DNA of 64,000 bases from an uncultured Sulfitobacter sp. (GTDB lineage: Bacteria; Pseudomonadota; Alphaproteobacteria; Rhodobacterales; Rhodobacteraceae): contig NZ_CANNBM010000006.1 in NCBI RefSeq assembly GCF_947502895.1, forward strand, positions 1 through 64,000, read 5' to 3'. The position numbers and the translations under genes were made by a program. Below the pieces are notes generated by a model that did no database searches, had not been told where the DNA came from, and saw only the letters and a list, made by a program, of their open reading frames with translations. Shown in pieces: positions 17,868 to 25,891 of the stretch. Numbering within the stretch: the stretch's first letter is position 1; each line of letters begins with the position of its first letter.

Positions 17868-18707
17868 CGCCAGATACCCGACCCCGCAAAATGCAACGAT
17901 ACAACCACCCCATTGGGTCGCTGACATACGCTCTTTGAGCAAGAGCCATGCCAGCAGGATTGTAAGCAGTCCGAACATCGACGATGTTACAGCAGCGTAT
18001 TGGGGGTCTGGAAGACGGCCTGCGGAAAGTACACAGAGCAAGGCAATTCCATCTGCGACCCCCATTGCGATCAGAAGCGGCAGCGCGCGTTTGCCCGGCC
18101 AGAAGGGCAGTCTGAATACCAAGAGGATCAGAACCGTCAGCCCCACTGCGAGAAGGCGGGTGACCAGTGTGCTGGGCATCTCGCTGCTTAGATCGGCTGC
18201 GTGTTGGCCCAATGCAAAAGTCCCCGCAAACCCGACAGCAGCGATGAGGGAGAAGAGGACGGTTGGCCCCTTTGGGGGCGCGCCATCCGTACTGGTGTCC
18301 GATAGGGCGGCCACGATTGCAACGCCAAACACAATTCCAAGAACAGCGGCCCATTGCAAAGGGGTGATGAAAGTTCCGCTTGCTGCGGCAAGTCCAACAG
18401 AGAGTATGGGATAAGCGGCAATCAAGGGTGCGACCAGCCTGACGGGGCCGCGCTCGAATGCGAAATATAGACCAAATGTAGCCACAACAAAAAACACACC
18501 CGCACCAAGCGACAGCCACAAGGCCTCACCCTCAACTGGAGCAAAGCCACCCGTGGCGCCCATCAGCCCGAGGTGAAAGATCAACCCTGTGAGCAAAACG
18601 GTGAAGATGCACGCGCTCAGCGGTGTTTTCTGGCTTAGAAAGCGCACGCAGATATCATGGAACCCCCAACACAAGGCCGCGATCATGCCGAGGACAAGAG
18701 TGTTCAC
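17862..18707 (-). CDS. EamA/DMT-superfamily transporter, GTG start
   Basis: 281-residue protein with about ten membrane helices and two EamA halves; the first begins MNTLVLGMIAALCWGFHDI. The second half starts near residue 150. The start is GTG at 18707, overlapping the TGA of the 54-aa membrane gene upstream (GTGA), so translation is coupled. It converges with folD, the two genes overlapping by six bases. DMT transporters export or import small metabolites. Its place next to tdm suggests a methylated amine or related solute, but no residue shows this. Confidence 0.88.
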   Translation of the reverse strand: MNTLVLGMIAALCWGFHDICVRFLSQKTPLSACIFTVLLTGLIFHLGLMGATGGFAPVEGEALWLSLGAGVFFVVATFGLYFAFERGPVRLVAPLIAAYPILSVGLAAASGTFITPLQWAAVLGIVFGVAIVAALSDTSTDGAPPKGPTVLFSLIAAVGFAGTFALGQHAADLSSEMPSTLVTRLLAVGLTVLILLVFRLPFWPGKRALPLLIAMGVADGIALLCVLSAGRLPDPQYAAVTSSMFGLLTILLAWLLLKERMSATQWGGCIVAFCGVGYLAL

Positions 18708-18868
18708 TTACTGCGCCTGAAGAAAGGAATCATGAACACCAAACAGGCGAGCAAAAAGAATACCGATCCGAACATTGCCCAGAAGTTGCCTATGGATGCG
18801 ATGCAAAACCCGATTGCAGAGATTACAAACAGGATCCAGCCTATAAAATTTATACGATGATCGGTCAT
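18704..18868 (-). CDS. Small membrane protein, 54 aa, coupled to EamA gene
   Basis: Reads MTDHRINFIGWILFVISAIG at the N-terminus and ends in FMIPFFRRSK. It has two hydrophobic segments (residues ~7-26 and ~31-49) separated by a short turn, and a basic C-terminus. Its TGA is embedded in the GTG start of the transporter gene, strong evidence that it is translated. The divergent partner upstream is tdm, only 96 bases away. Small two-helix proteins beside transporters can be regulatory or stabilising subunits. No family is recognised. Confidence 0.7.
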   Translation of the reverse strand: MTDHRINFIGWILFVISAIGFCIASIGNFWAMFGSVFFLLACLVFMIPFFRRSK

Positions 18869-18964
18869 TTGGTTCGATTTTGTTTGATGTGACGCTTTGC
18901 GTATGTATTCTCACTGTTAAATATTTATTCCGCTCATGCAACAGCGGGTGGTTGGAGGAATTTG

Positions 18965-21334
18965 ATGTTAGACGACTACCCCAGAGTACAGCCGGGGCCA
19001 CCAAAGCCCAGTAAAATCATTCAACCGAATGTGTTTTCGCTGCCGCGCGGAACAGAGCGTTATGTTGTTGAGGGGCAGGGCGCAGTGCTCATTCCGCTTG
19101 AGACGGGCGATCAGATCACGGTGATAAACGATGAAGGCGGTCAGCAATGCGAGATCGTTGTTGTTGATGCATCAGGGCGCAATGATGCGGGCGTAATCGG
19201 CGCCACATCGCAAGGGGATGCGGGCGGCCTGAAGGCGCTATTGTCTGGCGATGATCAGTCCTTGCGCGGTCTGCGCATGGGACTTGATGCGCGCAAGATT
19301 GATGTGGGCGCAATGCAAGCTGTGCATTTGTTCGAGGCGACCAGCCCGCCCAAGGCCGAGGCCAGCTTCACTGCCTCGCGCGATGGGACAGTCATCATTG
19401 CCGCACCCGGTGACAAGATGGATTTCGAGCGTCAGAACACTGCAACGCCGCTCACGGTGATGATCAAACGTGCGACGATCAAGATGCACACGCAGTTCAA
19501 GCTGCCTGATCCGCTGGCCGATCCGATTGCCGACATCCGCGTCCATACCCAAACGGCGGAATCGTTCTTTGTGAAAGCGGGGGACTATATCCAGATTATT
19601 GATGTGGACGGACGCCAGTGTTCTGACTTTGAGTGTTTTTCCGCGCGCAAGTTGGACAAAGGGATCGAACATGCGCTTGATGTGACCACAACCCGCACGT
19701 TGATGGGCCACGCCTATCCGATGCCGGGGTTACACGCGAAATACTATGATCAGGAGATGCTGCCGCTTGTTGAAGTGGTGCAGGATACCTGTGGCCGTCA
19801 CGATGCTTTTGCTATGGCCTGTACCGAGAAATACTACAACGACACCGGCTATCCGGGTCATGTTAATTGCTCGACGAATTTCAATCACGCTCTCAAAGAC
19901 TACGGTGTTGCGCCGCGCCGTGGCTGGATGGCGATTAACTTTTTCTTCAACACTTCGCTGGACGAACATGGCGTGATGTACGCGGATGAGCCGTGGTCAC
20001 GTCCTGGTGATTATGTGTTGCTGCGCGCATTGACCGATATTGTCTGCGTAAGCTCCGCCTGTCCTGACGATACAACAGCCGCAAACGGTTGGAATCCCAC
20101 AGATATTCATGTCCGCACCTATAGCGGCAAAGAGACATTCCAGCGGGCGATTGCGACCCGTGTGACCCCAGATTCGGAGCCGAAGATGACTAAACAAACA
20201 GGTTTCCACGAGAAATTCGCCGAGCATACGCGCAATTTTGTGGAGTATAACGGCTATTGGCTGGCCAGCTGCTATGCTGATGCCGGACCCATTGAGGAAT
20301 ACCACGCCTGCCGTCAGAAATGCGTGATGATGGATCTGTCGCCCTTGCGCAAGTTCGAGATTATGGGACCAGACGCCGAGGCGCTGTGCCAATACGCCTT
20401 TACCCGCAATATGAAAACGCTGCCTGTGGGTGGTGTGGTTTATACCGCCATGTGCTTTGAGCATGGGGGCATGGTCGATGATGGTACTGTCTTCCGACTG
20501 GACAAGGACAACTTCCGCTGGATCGGCGGGAATGATTACGGTGGTGAATGGCTGCGCGAGCTGGCAGAAAGGCTGGAGCTGAAAGTGCAGGTGCGTTCTT
20601 CCACCGACCAGTTGCACAATGTCGCTGTGCAAGGGCCCGAGAGCCGTGATTTGTTGCGTAAGATCGTCTGGACTGCGCCGCACAACCCCGAGTTTGATCA
20701 GCTGGGCTGGTTCCGCTTCACGCCTGCGCGTCTGAATAACGAGAGCGGCACTGCATTTGTCCTCAGCCGTACAGGGTATACGGGTGAGCTTGGCTATGAG
20801 GTCATGTGCCACCCCAAGGATTGCGCCGAGATTTTTGATGCGATCTGGGAAGCAGGACAAGAGCACGGAATCAAGCCTATGGGCCTTGATGCGCTGGATA
20901 TGGTGCGGATTGAAGCGGGGCTTATCTTTGCGGGTTATGATTTCAGTGACCAGACAGACCCTTTTGAGGCGGGCATCGGATTTACTGTGCCGCTCAAATC
21001 CAAGACGGATGATTTTATGGGCCGCGATGCGCTGATCCGCCGTAAGGAAAACCCCATGCGCAAGATGGTCGGCATCGAGATCGACAGCAATGTTGATGTG
21101 GCTCACGGCGATTGTATCCATATTGGACGCGCACAGATTGGGGAGGTCACATCGGCCGTCCGTTCACCTCTGCTGGGTAAGAACGTTGCGATGGCGCGGA
21201 TTGATGTGGCGCATGCGGCAGCTGGTACGGCGATCGAAATCGGCAAGCTGGACGGACATCAAAAGCGTATTCCAGCAGTTGTTGCCGAGAACCTTGCGGC
21301 GTTTGACCCGACCAAGTCGCGCCCGCGCTCATGA
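18965..21334 (+). CDS. tdm: Trimethylamine N-oxide demethylase (DUF1989 + GcvT domains)
   Basis: 789-residue two-domain enzyme. The N-terminal ~400 residues form the DUF1989 domain that, as known for Tdm, binds metal and cleaves TMAO to dimethylamine and formaldehyde. Candidate metal ligands are Cys276 and His279 in DTCGRHDAF and cysteines near 361-366. The C-terminal half is a GcvT-type tetrahydrofolate-binding aminomethyltransferase domain (LSRTGYTGELGYEVMCHPKD, GLDALDMVRIEAG) that captures the formaldehyde as methylene-THF. The start is the ATG at 18965 after GGAGGAATTTG. It heads an operon with three small genes, the first overlapping by ATGA. The presence of tmm, tmoXWV and dmm in the same island makes the Tdm assignment strong. 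Confidence 0.92.
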   Translation: MLDDYPRVQPGPPKPSKIIQPNVFSLPRGTERYVVEGQGAVLIPLETGDQITVINDEGGQQCEIVVVDASGRNDAGVIGATSQGDAGGLKALLSGDDQSLRGLRMGLDARKIDVGAMQAVHLFEATSPPKAEASFTASRDGTVIIAAPGDKMDFERQNTATPLTVMIKRATIKMHTQFKLPDPLADPIADIRVHTQTAESFFVKAGDYIQIIDVDGRQCSDFECFSARKLDKGIEHALDVTTTRTLMGHAYPMPGLHAKYYDQEMLPLVEVVQDTCGRHDAFAMACTEKYYNDTGYPGHVNCSTNFNHALKDYGVAPRRGWMAINFFFNTSLDEHGVMYADEPWSRPGDYVLLRALTDIVCVSSACPDDTTAANGWNPTDIHVRTYSGKETFQRAIATRVTPDSEPKMTKQTGFHEKFAEHTRNFVEYNGYWLASCYADAGPIEEYHACRQKCVMMDLSPLRKFEIMGPDAEALCQYAFTRNMKTLPVGGVVYTAMCFEHGGMVDDGTVFRLDKDNFRWIGGNDYGGEWLRELAERLELKVQVRSSTDQLHNVAVQGPESRDLLRKIVWTAPHNPEFDQLGWFRFTPARLNNESGTAFVLSRTGYTGELGYEVMCHPKDCAEIFDAIWEAGQEHGIKPMGLDALDMVRIEAGLIFAGYDFSDQTDPFEAGIGFTVPLKSKTDDFMGRDALIRRKENPMRKMVGIEIDSNVDVAHGDCIHIGRAQIGEVTSAVRSPLLGKNVAMARIDVAHAAAGTAIEIGKLDGHQKRIPAVVAENLAAFDPTKSRPRS

Positions 21335-21702
21335 TGCGCTTTGCCTGCATCTGCGCGCTGGTTCTCAGCGCGGGTGCAGTGCATGCGCAGTCGGTCAAAC
21401 TGGCCGCGCATGAGATCACTGTCCTGCTGTCGGGTAATACGGCAGTGGGGGAGTGGGACGGCACGCGCTATCGCCAGTATTTTGATCCAGATGGGTCAAC
21501 CATCTATGCGCAGGAGGGCACCCGCTCTGCGCGGGGTCAGTGGCGTGTGGAAGGCGACGAATACCAAAGCATCTGGCCCAATGACACGGAGTGGGAGGGA
21601 TGGTTTGTGATGGAATATGCAGGCGATTGGTATTGGGTGAGCAAGACAACGCCCCCAACCCCCTTCAAGATTGTTGTAGGTGAACAGCTTATTACGGAGT
21701 AG
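21331..21702 (+). CDS. Small exported protein in the tdm operon
   Basis: About 122 residues with a Sec-type signal peptide (MMRFACICALVLSAGAVHAQ). The mature part has short beta-like segments with many Trp, Tyr and Asp/Glu, for example GNTAVGEWDGTRYRQYFDPD and EYAGDWYWVSKTTP. This recalls small periplasmic lipocalin-like proteins, but I recognise no family. The ATG overlaps the tdm stop (ATGA); a second ATG immediately follows. Translational coupling implies a role linked to TMAO use or its stress. Function unknown. Confidence 0.75.
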   Translation: MMRFACICALVLSAGAVHAQSVKLAAHEITVLLSGNTAVGEWDGTRYRQYFDPDGSTIYAQEGTRSARGQWRVEGDEYQSIWPNDTEWEGWFVMEYAGDWYWVSKTTPPTPFKIVVGEQLITE

Positions 21703-21704
21703 TT

Positions 21705-22103
21705 ATGTCAGTACTGGACGACATCGGTGGCGAAGACCGCCTGCGTTTGTTGGTTGAGCATTTCTACGACCTTATCGAAACATTGCCAGAGGGGTCGAAC
21801 TTGCGCCGTCTTCATGGACGCGGGCACGGTGTGGACCATGCCCGCACCGAGCAGTTTAATTTCCTGTCCGGTTTCATGGGCGGGAGGCCCTATTACAAAG
21901 AAAAATACGGGCATATGGATGTGAAGCTGATGCACGCACATGTCCCGATCCGGCACGAAGATGCGGATAACTGGATGACCTGTATGAACAAGGCGCTGGA
22001 CGACGAAGGGCACGAGGGCCCGCATGTGGACAAGCTGCGCGCTGTTTTTCAGCGGGTTGCGACCGTTCTGATCAACGATGTGGCGGACTGGGAAGACACA
22101 TGA
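21705..22103 (+). CDS. Group II truncated haemoglobin
   Basis: 132 residues with the trHbII pattern: GGEDRLRLLVEHFYDLIETLP at the start, FLSGFMGGRPYYKEKYGH in the middle, and MHAHVPIRHEDADNWMTCMN with His77 as the likely proximal haem ligand. Such globins bind oxygen or nitric oxide and can act in peroxide or NO detoxification. It starts two bases after the preceding small exported gene and overlaps the next gene by four bases. A truncated globin inside a tdm operon is not a known pathway component. It may supply oxygen-handling or redox protection for the metalloenzyme; that is inference. Confidence 0.82.
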   Translation: MSVLDDIGGEDRLRLLVEHFYDLIETLPEGSNLRRLHGRGHGVDHARTEQFNFLSGFMGGRPYYKEKYGHMDVKLMHAHVPIRHEDADNWMTCMNKALDDEGHEGPHVDKLRAVFQRVATVLINDVADWEDT

Positions 22104-22546
22104 GGGCTCTGCGGACCTTGGGCCGCACCCTCGTTTGTGGCGGGACCATTGGGTTGGCCGGGGTCGCACAGGCCGACACGTTTTGCGACGCTATCAAGGA
22201 TGCGGCGGGGCAGGTGGCAACTGCCTCAATCACGCTGCCACAGATCAAAGCGCCAGCGACTTGCACCGAGTTTATAACCCTTGGCGAGGGCCCATCGCGC
22301 CGATGCACGTGGGCGTTTGAGTACCGCGATCCCGCTGCGCAAATAGCATTTGATATGTTGGGTACAGCCGTTGCAGAGTGCTTTGGCCCCGAGGTTCAGA
22401 TGACCGAAGACAAAGACGTGAACCATCCCGATTTTTATGCGCTTCAGAGTTTTCGAGCGGAGGGGCATATGGCGGCTGTGTCGCTCAAGGACAAAGCGGC
22501 ACTGTCCGAGACATTCGTATTTTTGCGCATCAAAAGCGCCAAGTAG
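22100..22546 (+). CDS. Exported hypothetical protein, last gene of the tdm operon
   Basis: 148 residues with an N-terminal signal sequence (cleavage near AQADTFCD, residue ~25). Three cysteines in the mature part (DTFCDAIKD, APATCTEF, SRRCTWAFE) plus AECFGPE could make disulfides in the periplasm. It overlaps the truncated haemoglobin stop by ATGA. No domain recognised. It is followed by a bidirectional hairpin terminator shared with tmm, which converges from the right. Confidence 0.75.
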   Translation: MRALRTLGRTLVCGGTIGLAGVAQADTFCDAIKDAAGQVATASITLPQIKAPATCTEFITLGEGPSRRCTWAFEYRDPAAQIAFDMLGTAVAECFGPEVQMTEDKDVNHPDFYALQSFRAEGHMAAVSLKDKAALSETFVFLRIKSAK

Positions 22547-22578
22547 AGGGCGGGGCAGGCAAACCGCCGCCGCCCTCT
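22545..22578. terminator. Bidirectional terminator between tdm operon and tmm
   Basis: AGAGGGCGG (22545-22553) pairs with CCGCCCTCT (22570-22578), followed by TTT on the plus strand. It lies between two convergent transcription units, so it can serve both. Confidence 0.7.
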
Positions 22579-22582
22579 TTCA

Positions 22583-23917
22583 TCAGTTTTGCAAGTAGAC
22601 TTCCAGGCTATCGTCGAGCGCATCTTTCCACGGTGTGTGGTGCTTGGGTGCCATTGTGCCTGTGATCACGGATTTATAGCCGTTGTCGCGGAAAGTCATG
22701 ATGCCCGCCTTCTTATGGCCTTTCCATTCTTTGAACGCCTGACAGGCCCCTTCGACGTCGAAAGTGGGGTAATCCGTCTCGGTGATCAGCTCTTTGATGT
22801 AGTCGCCCTGATACCAGATCGCGTCATAGTCATCCTCGCCTGCGTCTTCGCGTGCAATCCGGTCGGCAACGTCTGCCTTCATCGCGTCGGCATCGGGCAG
22901 GGCGATCCGGTCCATGATAACATCGCGGATGTACCATGCTTGGGCGTCGAACATGTTGAAGGTGAACCATTGGTCCTGCATCCCGATGTAGAAAAGGTCG
23001 GGCTCATGGATATACGCGACCCCTTTGTAGAGGTCCGAGGTGGCCAGACGGTTTGCAGTCTTGAGGCGCAAGCTGTCGGGCAGGAAGGAGAAGTGGTGTT
23101 TGTAGCCTGTGCACAGGATGATCGCATCCACATCGCGGCTTGTACCATCTTTGAAATGGGCGGTGTTGCCATCAACATGCGTCAACAATGGCACTTCGGC
23201 CCAGTTGTCGGGCCAATCAAAACCCATGGCGGCGGTCCGGTGGCTGACGGTGATGGTTTTCGCGCCGTATTTCCAGCACTGGCTGCCAATGTCCTCGGCG
23301 GAGTAGCTGGTGCCGACGATCAGGATATCCTTGTCCTTGAACTCCATTGCGTCGCGGAAGTCATGGGCGTGCAGAACGCGGCCCTTAAAGCTCTCGAAGC
23401 CGTCAAACTGGGGGACGTTTGGTGTGCTGAAGTGGCCCGAGCAGACGATGACATGATCAAATTCTTCGGTGTAGGTGTTGTCGTTGGGCAGGTCACAGAC
23501 GGTGACGTTGAACCTGTCGCCTTCCTTCTCGACCCAGCGCACGGCGGTCTCGAATCTGATCCAATCGCGCACGCCTGCTTTTTTCACGCGGCCCTCGATA
23601 TAGTCGAAAAGCACGGCGCGCGGGGGGTAGGATGCGATCTGCTTGCCAAAATGTTCTTCAAAAGAATAGTCGGCGAATTCCAGCCCCTCTTTGGGTCCGT
23701 TAGACCAAAGATAACGGTACATCGAACCATGCACAGGCTCGCCATATTGATCCAGACCTGTGCGCCATGTGTAGTTCCAAAGCCCACCCCAATTCGATTG
23801 TTTTTCAAAACAAACGATTTCGGGGATTTCGGAACCCTGAGATGCTGCAGATTGAAATGCACGCATCTGCGCAAGCCCTGAGGGTCCAGCTCCAATAATT
23901 GCAATTCTCTTTGTCAT
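22583..23917 (-). CDS. tmm: Trimethylamine monooxygenase (bacterial FMO)
   Basis: 444-residue flavin monooxygenase that oxidises trimethylamine to TMAO using NADPH and O2. The FAD motif is GAGPSG at residues 9-14. The FMO fingerprint is FKGRVLHAHDF (FxGxxxHxxxF) and the NADPH site is GTSYSAEDIG. Aromatic-rich stretches WNYTWRTGLDQYGEPVHGSM and QWFTFNMFDAQAWY match the substrate channel region of Tmm. The length is right for the family. It is divergent from a small four-helix membrane gene and convergent with the tdm operon. Tmm and Tdm act in sequence: TMA to TMAO to DMA plus formaldehyde. Confidence 0.94.
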   Translation of the reverse strand: MTKRIAIIGAGPSGLAQMRAFQSAASQGSEIPEIVCFEKQSNWGGLWNYTWRTGLDQYGEPVHGSMYRYLWSNGPKEGLEFADYSFEEHFGKQIASYPPRAVLFDYIEGRVKKAGVRDWIRFETAVRWVEKEGDRFNVTVCDLPNDNTYTEEFDHVIVCSGHFSTPNVPQFDGFESFKGRVLHAHDFRDAMEFKDKDILIVGTSYSAEDIGSQCWKYGAKTITVSHRTAAMGFDWPDNWAEVPLLTHVDGNTAHFKDGTSRDVDAIILCTGYKHHFSFLPDSLRLKTANRLATSDLYKGVAYIHEPDLFYIGMQDQWFTFNMFDAQAWYIRDVIMDRIALPDADAMKADVADRIAREDAGEDDYDAIWYQGDYIKELITETDYPTFDVEGACQAFKEWKGHKKAGIMTFRDNGYKSVITGTMAPKHHTPWKDALDDSLEVYLQN

Positions 23918-24062
23918 GATCTGCGCTCCTCTGCGTAAAATTGTTCACCTCGATAGTACATGCATAGGGGACCTTGAGTAAACTTATTTTCCTTTTGGGA
24001 AATTTTTCTGCATAAAGAAACGGCACACTTCAAGTCCGGTAAATGTGGCAAGGATGAACGGC

Positions 24063-24461
24063 ATGACCCAGAGAAAACCACATATTACGTTTTGGATTGC
24101 CGCTGGTCTGGGGCTTGTTTGGTATCTGGCAGGCTGCATGAATTACATCGCCCAGACGAACCCTGCTTCTGTGGCGCAAATGCATGAAAGCTACCAGTTG
24201 ATCATCAAGGCACGGCCGGCGTGGGCAACGGCTGGTTTTGCCATCGGTGTGTTTGGCGGAGCGGTGGGCTGCATCCTGATGCTGTTGCGCCGCAAGGTTG
24301 CCGTTGCCGTGCTTGTTCTTTCGCTAATGGGTACTTTGCTGACAGGCGTTTTTATAACGCTGTTGGTAGGGCTGGCACCGCCCGTGGTTTTGTCCACATT
24401 GATCGCGGCGGCGCTGCTTTGGTACGCGACGATTGCGCGTCGGTCTGGTTGGCTGGCTTAG
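24063..24461 (+). CDS. Small membrane protein, four predicted helices, between tmm and gmaS
   Basis: About 132 residues starting MTQRKPHITFWIAAGLGLVW at 24063, with AAGGA upstream; ATGs at 24045 and 24054 are alternatives. Four hydrophobic segments cover most of the protein (residues ~9-28, 55-73, 80-99, 103-122). The loop after helix 1 (MNYIAQTNPASVAQMHESYQ) is conserved-looking and polar. It is divergent from tmm with 145 bases between, so they may share control. Function not recognised; a membrane protein of unknown role in this amine cluster. Confidence 0.72.
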   Translation: MTQRKPHITFWIAAGLGLVWYLAGCMNYIAQTNPASVAQMHESYQLIIKARPAWATAGFAIGVFGGAVGCILMLLRRKVAVAVLVLSLMGTLLTGVFITLLVGLAPPVVLSTLIAAALLWYATIARRSGWLA

Positions 24462-24464
24462 GCT

Positions 24465-24490
24465 CCGCCCCCTCGCGATCGAGAGGGCGG
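24465..24490. terminator. Hairpin between convergent genes
   Basis: CCGCCCCCTCG (24465-24475) pairs with CGAGAGGGCGG (24480-24490) with one mismatch. It lies between the membrane gene and the 3' end of gmaS, so it probably ends both transcripts. Confidence 0.6.
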
Positions 24491-24496
24491 CCGCCA

Positions 24497-25825
24497 TCAG
24501 ATATCCATTGTGTTCGCTTTTTCCCAAGATGAGAAGTGGTTACAGAAATCATTCCATTCTTGCATCTTCATCTTTAGATAGGCCGCAGAGAATTCCTCGC
24601 CCATGGCAGCTTTGAGCCCTCCGTCCGCATCATAAGCACGCAGCGCATCCAGCATGTTAAGCGGCAATTTTGGAGCATCTGTGATTGTATGACCCTCGGC
24701 ATACATATCGATGTCATGACGTTTGCCTGGGTCAGCCTTGGAACGGATGCCCGACAGGCCTGCCGCGATGATGATCGCCTGAAGCAGATAAGGATTTACA
24801 GCACCATCAGGCAAGCGCAATTCGAACCGTCCGGGACCGGGTACGCGGACCATGTGCGTGCGGTTGTTGCCTGTCCACGTGACCGTGTTTGGCGCCCATG
24901 TAGCCCCTGACATAGTGCGCGGCGCGTTGATCCGTTTATAGCTGTTCACGGTCGGGTTAGTGATCGCGGCAAGCGCGCTTGCGTGCTTCATAATCCCGCC
25001 AAGGAAGTGCTTGCCACGCTCGGACAGGCCGACTTCGCCTGTTTGGCCTTCGCCTTCGCCCGCAAAGACATTGACCTTTGATTCTGAACCGGGAGCATCC
25101 CAGACAGAAACGTGGGCATGGCAGCCGTTGCCTGTCAGCCCCTCGATTGGTTTTGGCATAAAGGTGACGCGATACCCGTGTTTTTCAGCCACGCATTTGG
25201 CCATAAATTTGAAAAAGCTGTGCTTGTCCGCGGTTTTGAGCGCGTCATCAAAGTCCCAGTTCATCTCCCACTGGCCATTCGCATCTTCGTGGTCGTTCTG
25301 GTACGGGTTCCAGCCCAACTCAAGCATGTGGTCGCTGATCTCGCGGATCACATCAAGGCGGCGCATGAAGGCTTGCTGGTCGTAACACGGCTTGGTCGCG
25401 GTATCATATTCATCGCTGATCTGGTCGCCAGCGGGGGTCAGCAAGAAGAACTCGGCTTCGATGCCGGTCTTGACATGCATGCCTTCCTCGGCGGCCTCGG
25501 CGATCAGTTTGCGCAACACGTTGCGGGGGGCTTGCGCCACGTCCTCGCCCTCCATCACACAGTTTCCCGGAACCCATGCAATCTCTTTGTTCCAAGGCAG
25601 GATAATCACTGCTTCAGGGTCTGGCACGGCCAGCATGTCGGGGTGTGCGGGGGTCAGGTCAAGCCACGTGGCAAACCCAGCGAAACCTGCACCGTCTTCT
25701 TGCATGTCCGCTATGGCGCGGGCGGGGACCAGCTTGGCCCGTTGTCCGCCAAACAAATCGGTAAATGAAATCATGAAATATTTGACGCCGTTTTCTTCGG
25801 CGAATTTTGCGAGGTCAGTTGCCAT
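24497..25825 (-). CDS. gmaS: Gamma-glutamylmethylamide synthetase
   Basis: 442-residue member of the glutamine synthetase superfamily that ligates monomethylamine to glutamate using ATP. The N-terminal beta-grasp domain begins ENGVKYFMISFTDLFGGQRA, and catalytic-domain motifs are TGIEAEFFL, NDHEDANGQWEMNW, GNGCHAHVSVWD, NSYKRINAPRT and GPGRFELRLPDG. The gene order mgsABC-gmaS on one strand is the standard monomethylamine pathway module, which separates it from ordinary glutamine synthetase. It is the last gene of the minus-strand operon and is preceded by a hairpin after mgsC. The usual regulator-linked context of glnA is missing. Confidence 0.93.
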   Translation of the reverse strand: MATDLAKFAEENGVKYFMISFTDLFGGQRAKLVPARAIADMQEDGAGFAGFATWLDLTPAHPDMLAVPDPEAVIILPWNKEIAWVPGNCVMEGEDVAQAPRNVLRKLIAEAAEEGMHVKTGIEAEFFLLTPAGDQISDEYDTATKPCYDQQAFMRRLDVIREISDHMLELGWNPYQNDHEDANGQWEMNWDFDDALKTADKHSFFKFMAKCVAEKHGYRVTFMPKPIEGLTGNGCHAHVSVWDAPGSESKVNVFAGEGEGQTGEVGLSERGKHFLGGIMKHASALAAITNPTVNSYKRINAPRTMSGATWAPNTVTWTGNNRTHMVRVPGPGRFELRLPDGAVNPYLLQAIIIAAGLSGIRSKADPGKRHDIDMYAEGHTITDAPKLPLNMLDALRAYDADGGLKAAMGEEFSAAYLKMKMQEWNDFCNHFSSWEKANTMDI

Positions 25826-25854
25826 GCGATGTGTTCCCTGTTGTGGAAAAAATG

Positions 25855-25881
25855 GGGCGCGGTCTGAAATCAGCCGCGCCC
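25855..25881 (-). terminator. Intercistronic hairpin between mgsC and gmaS
   Basis: GGGCGCGG (25855-25862) pairs with CCGCGCCC (25874-25881) over an 11-base loop. It lies in the gap after mgsC and before gmaS and may stabilise or attenuate the message. Confidence 0.55.
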
Positions 25882-25891
25882 TCGTTCTGGA

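Noticed and set aside
19997..21121. 374-codon minus-strand frame
   Set aside because: Lies opposite tdm, whose protein reads through as a known two-domain enzyme.
22589..23881. 430-codon plus-strand frame
   Set aside because: Mirror of tmm caused by codon bias; tmm carries the flavin and FMO motifs.
24497..25825. Ordinary glutamine synthetase (glnA)
   Set aside because: Placed with mgsABC in the methylamine module and not next to glnB.
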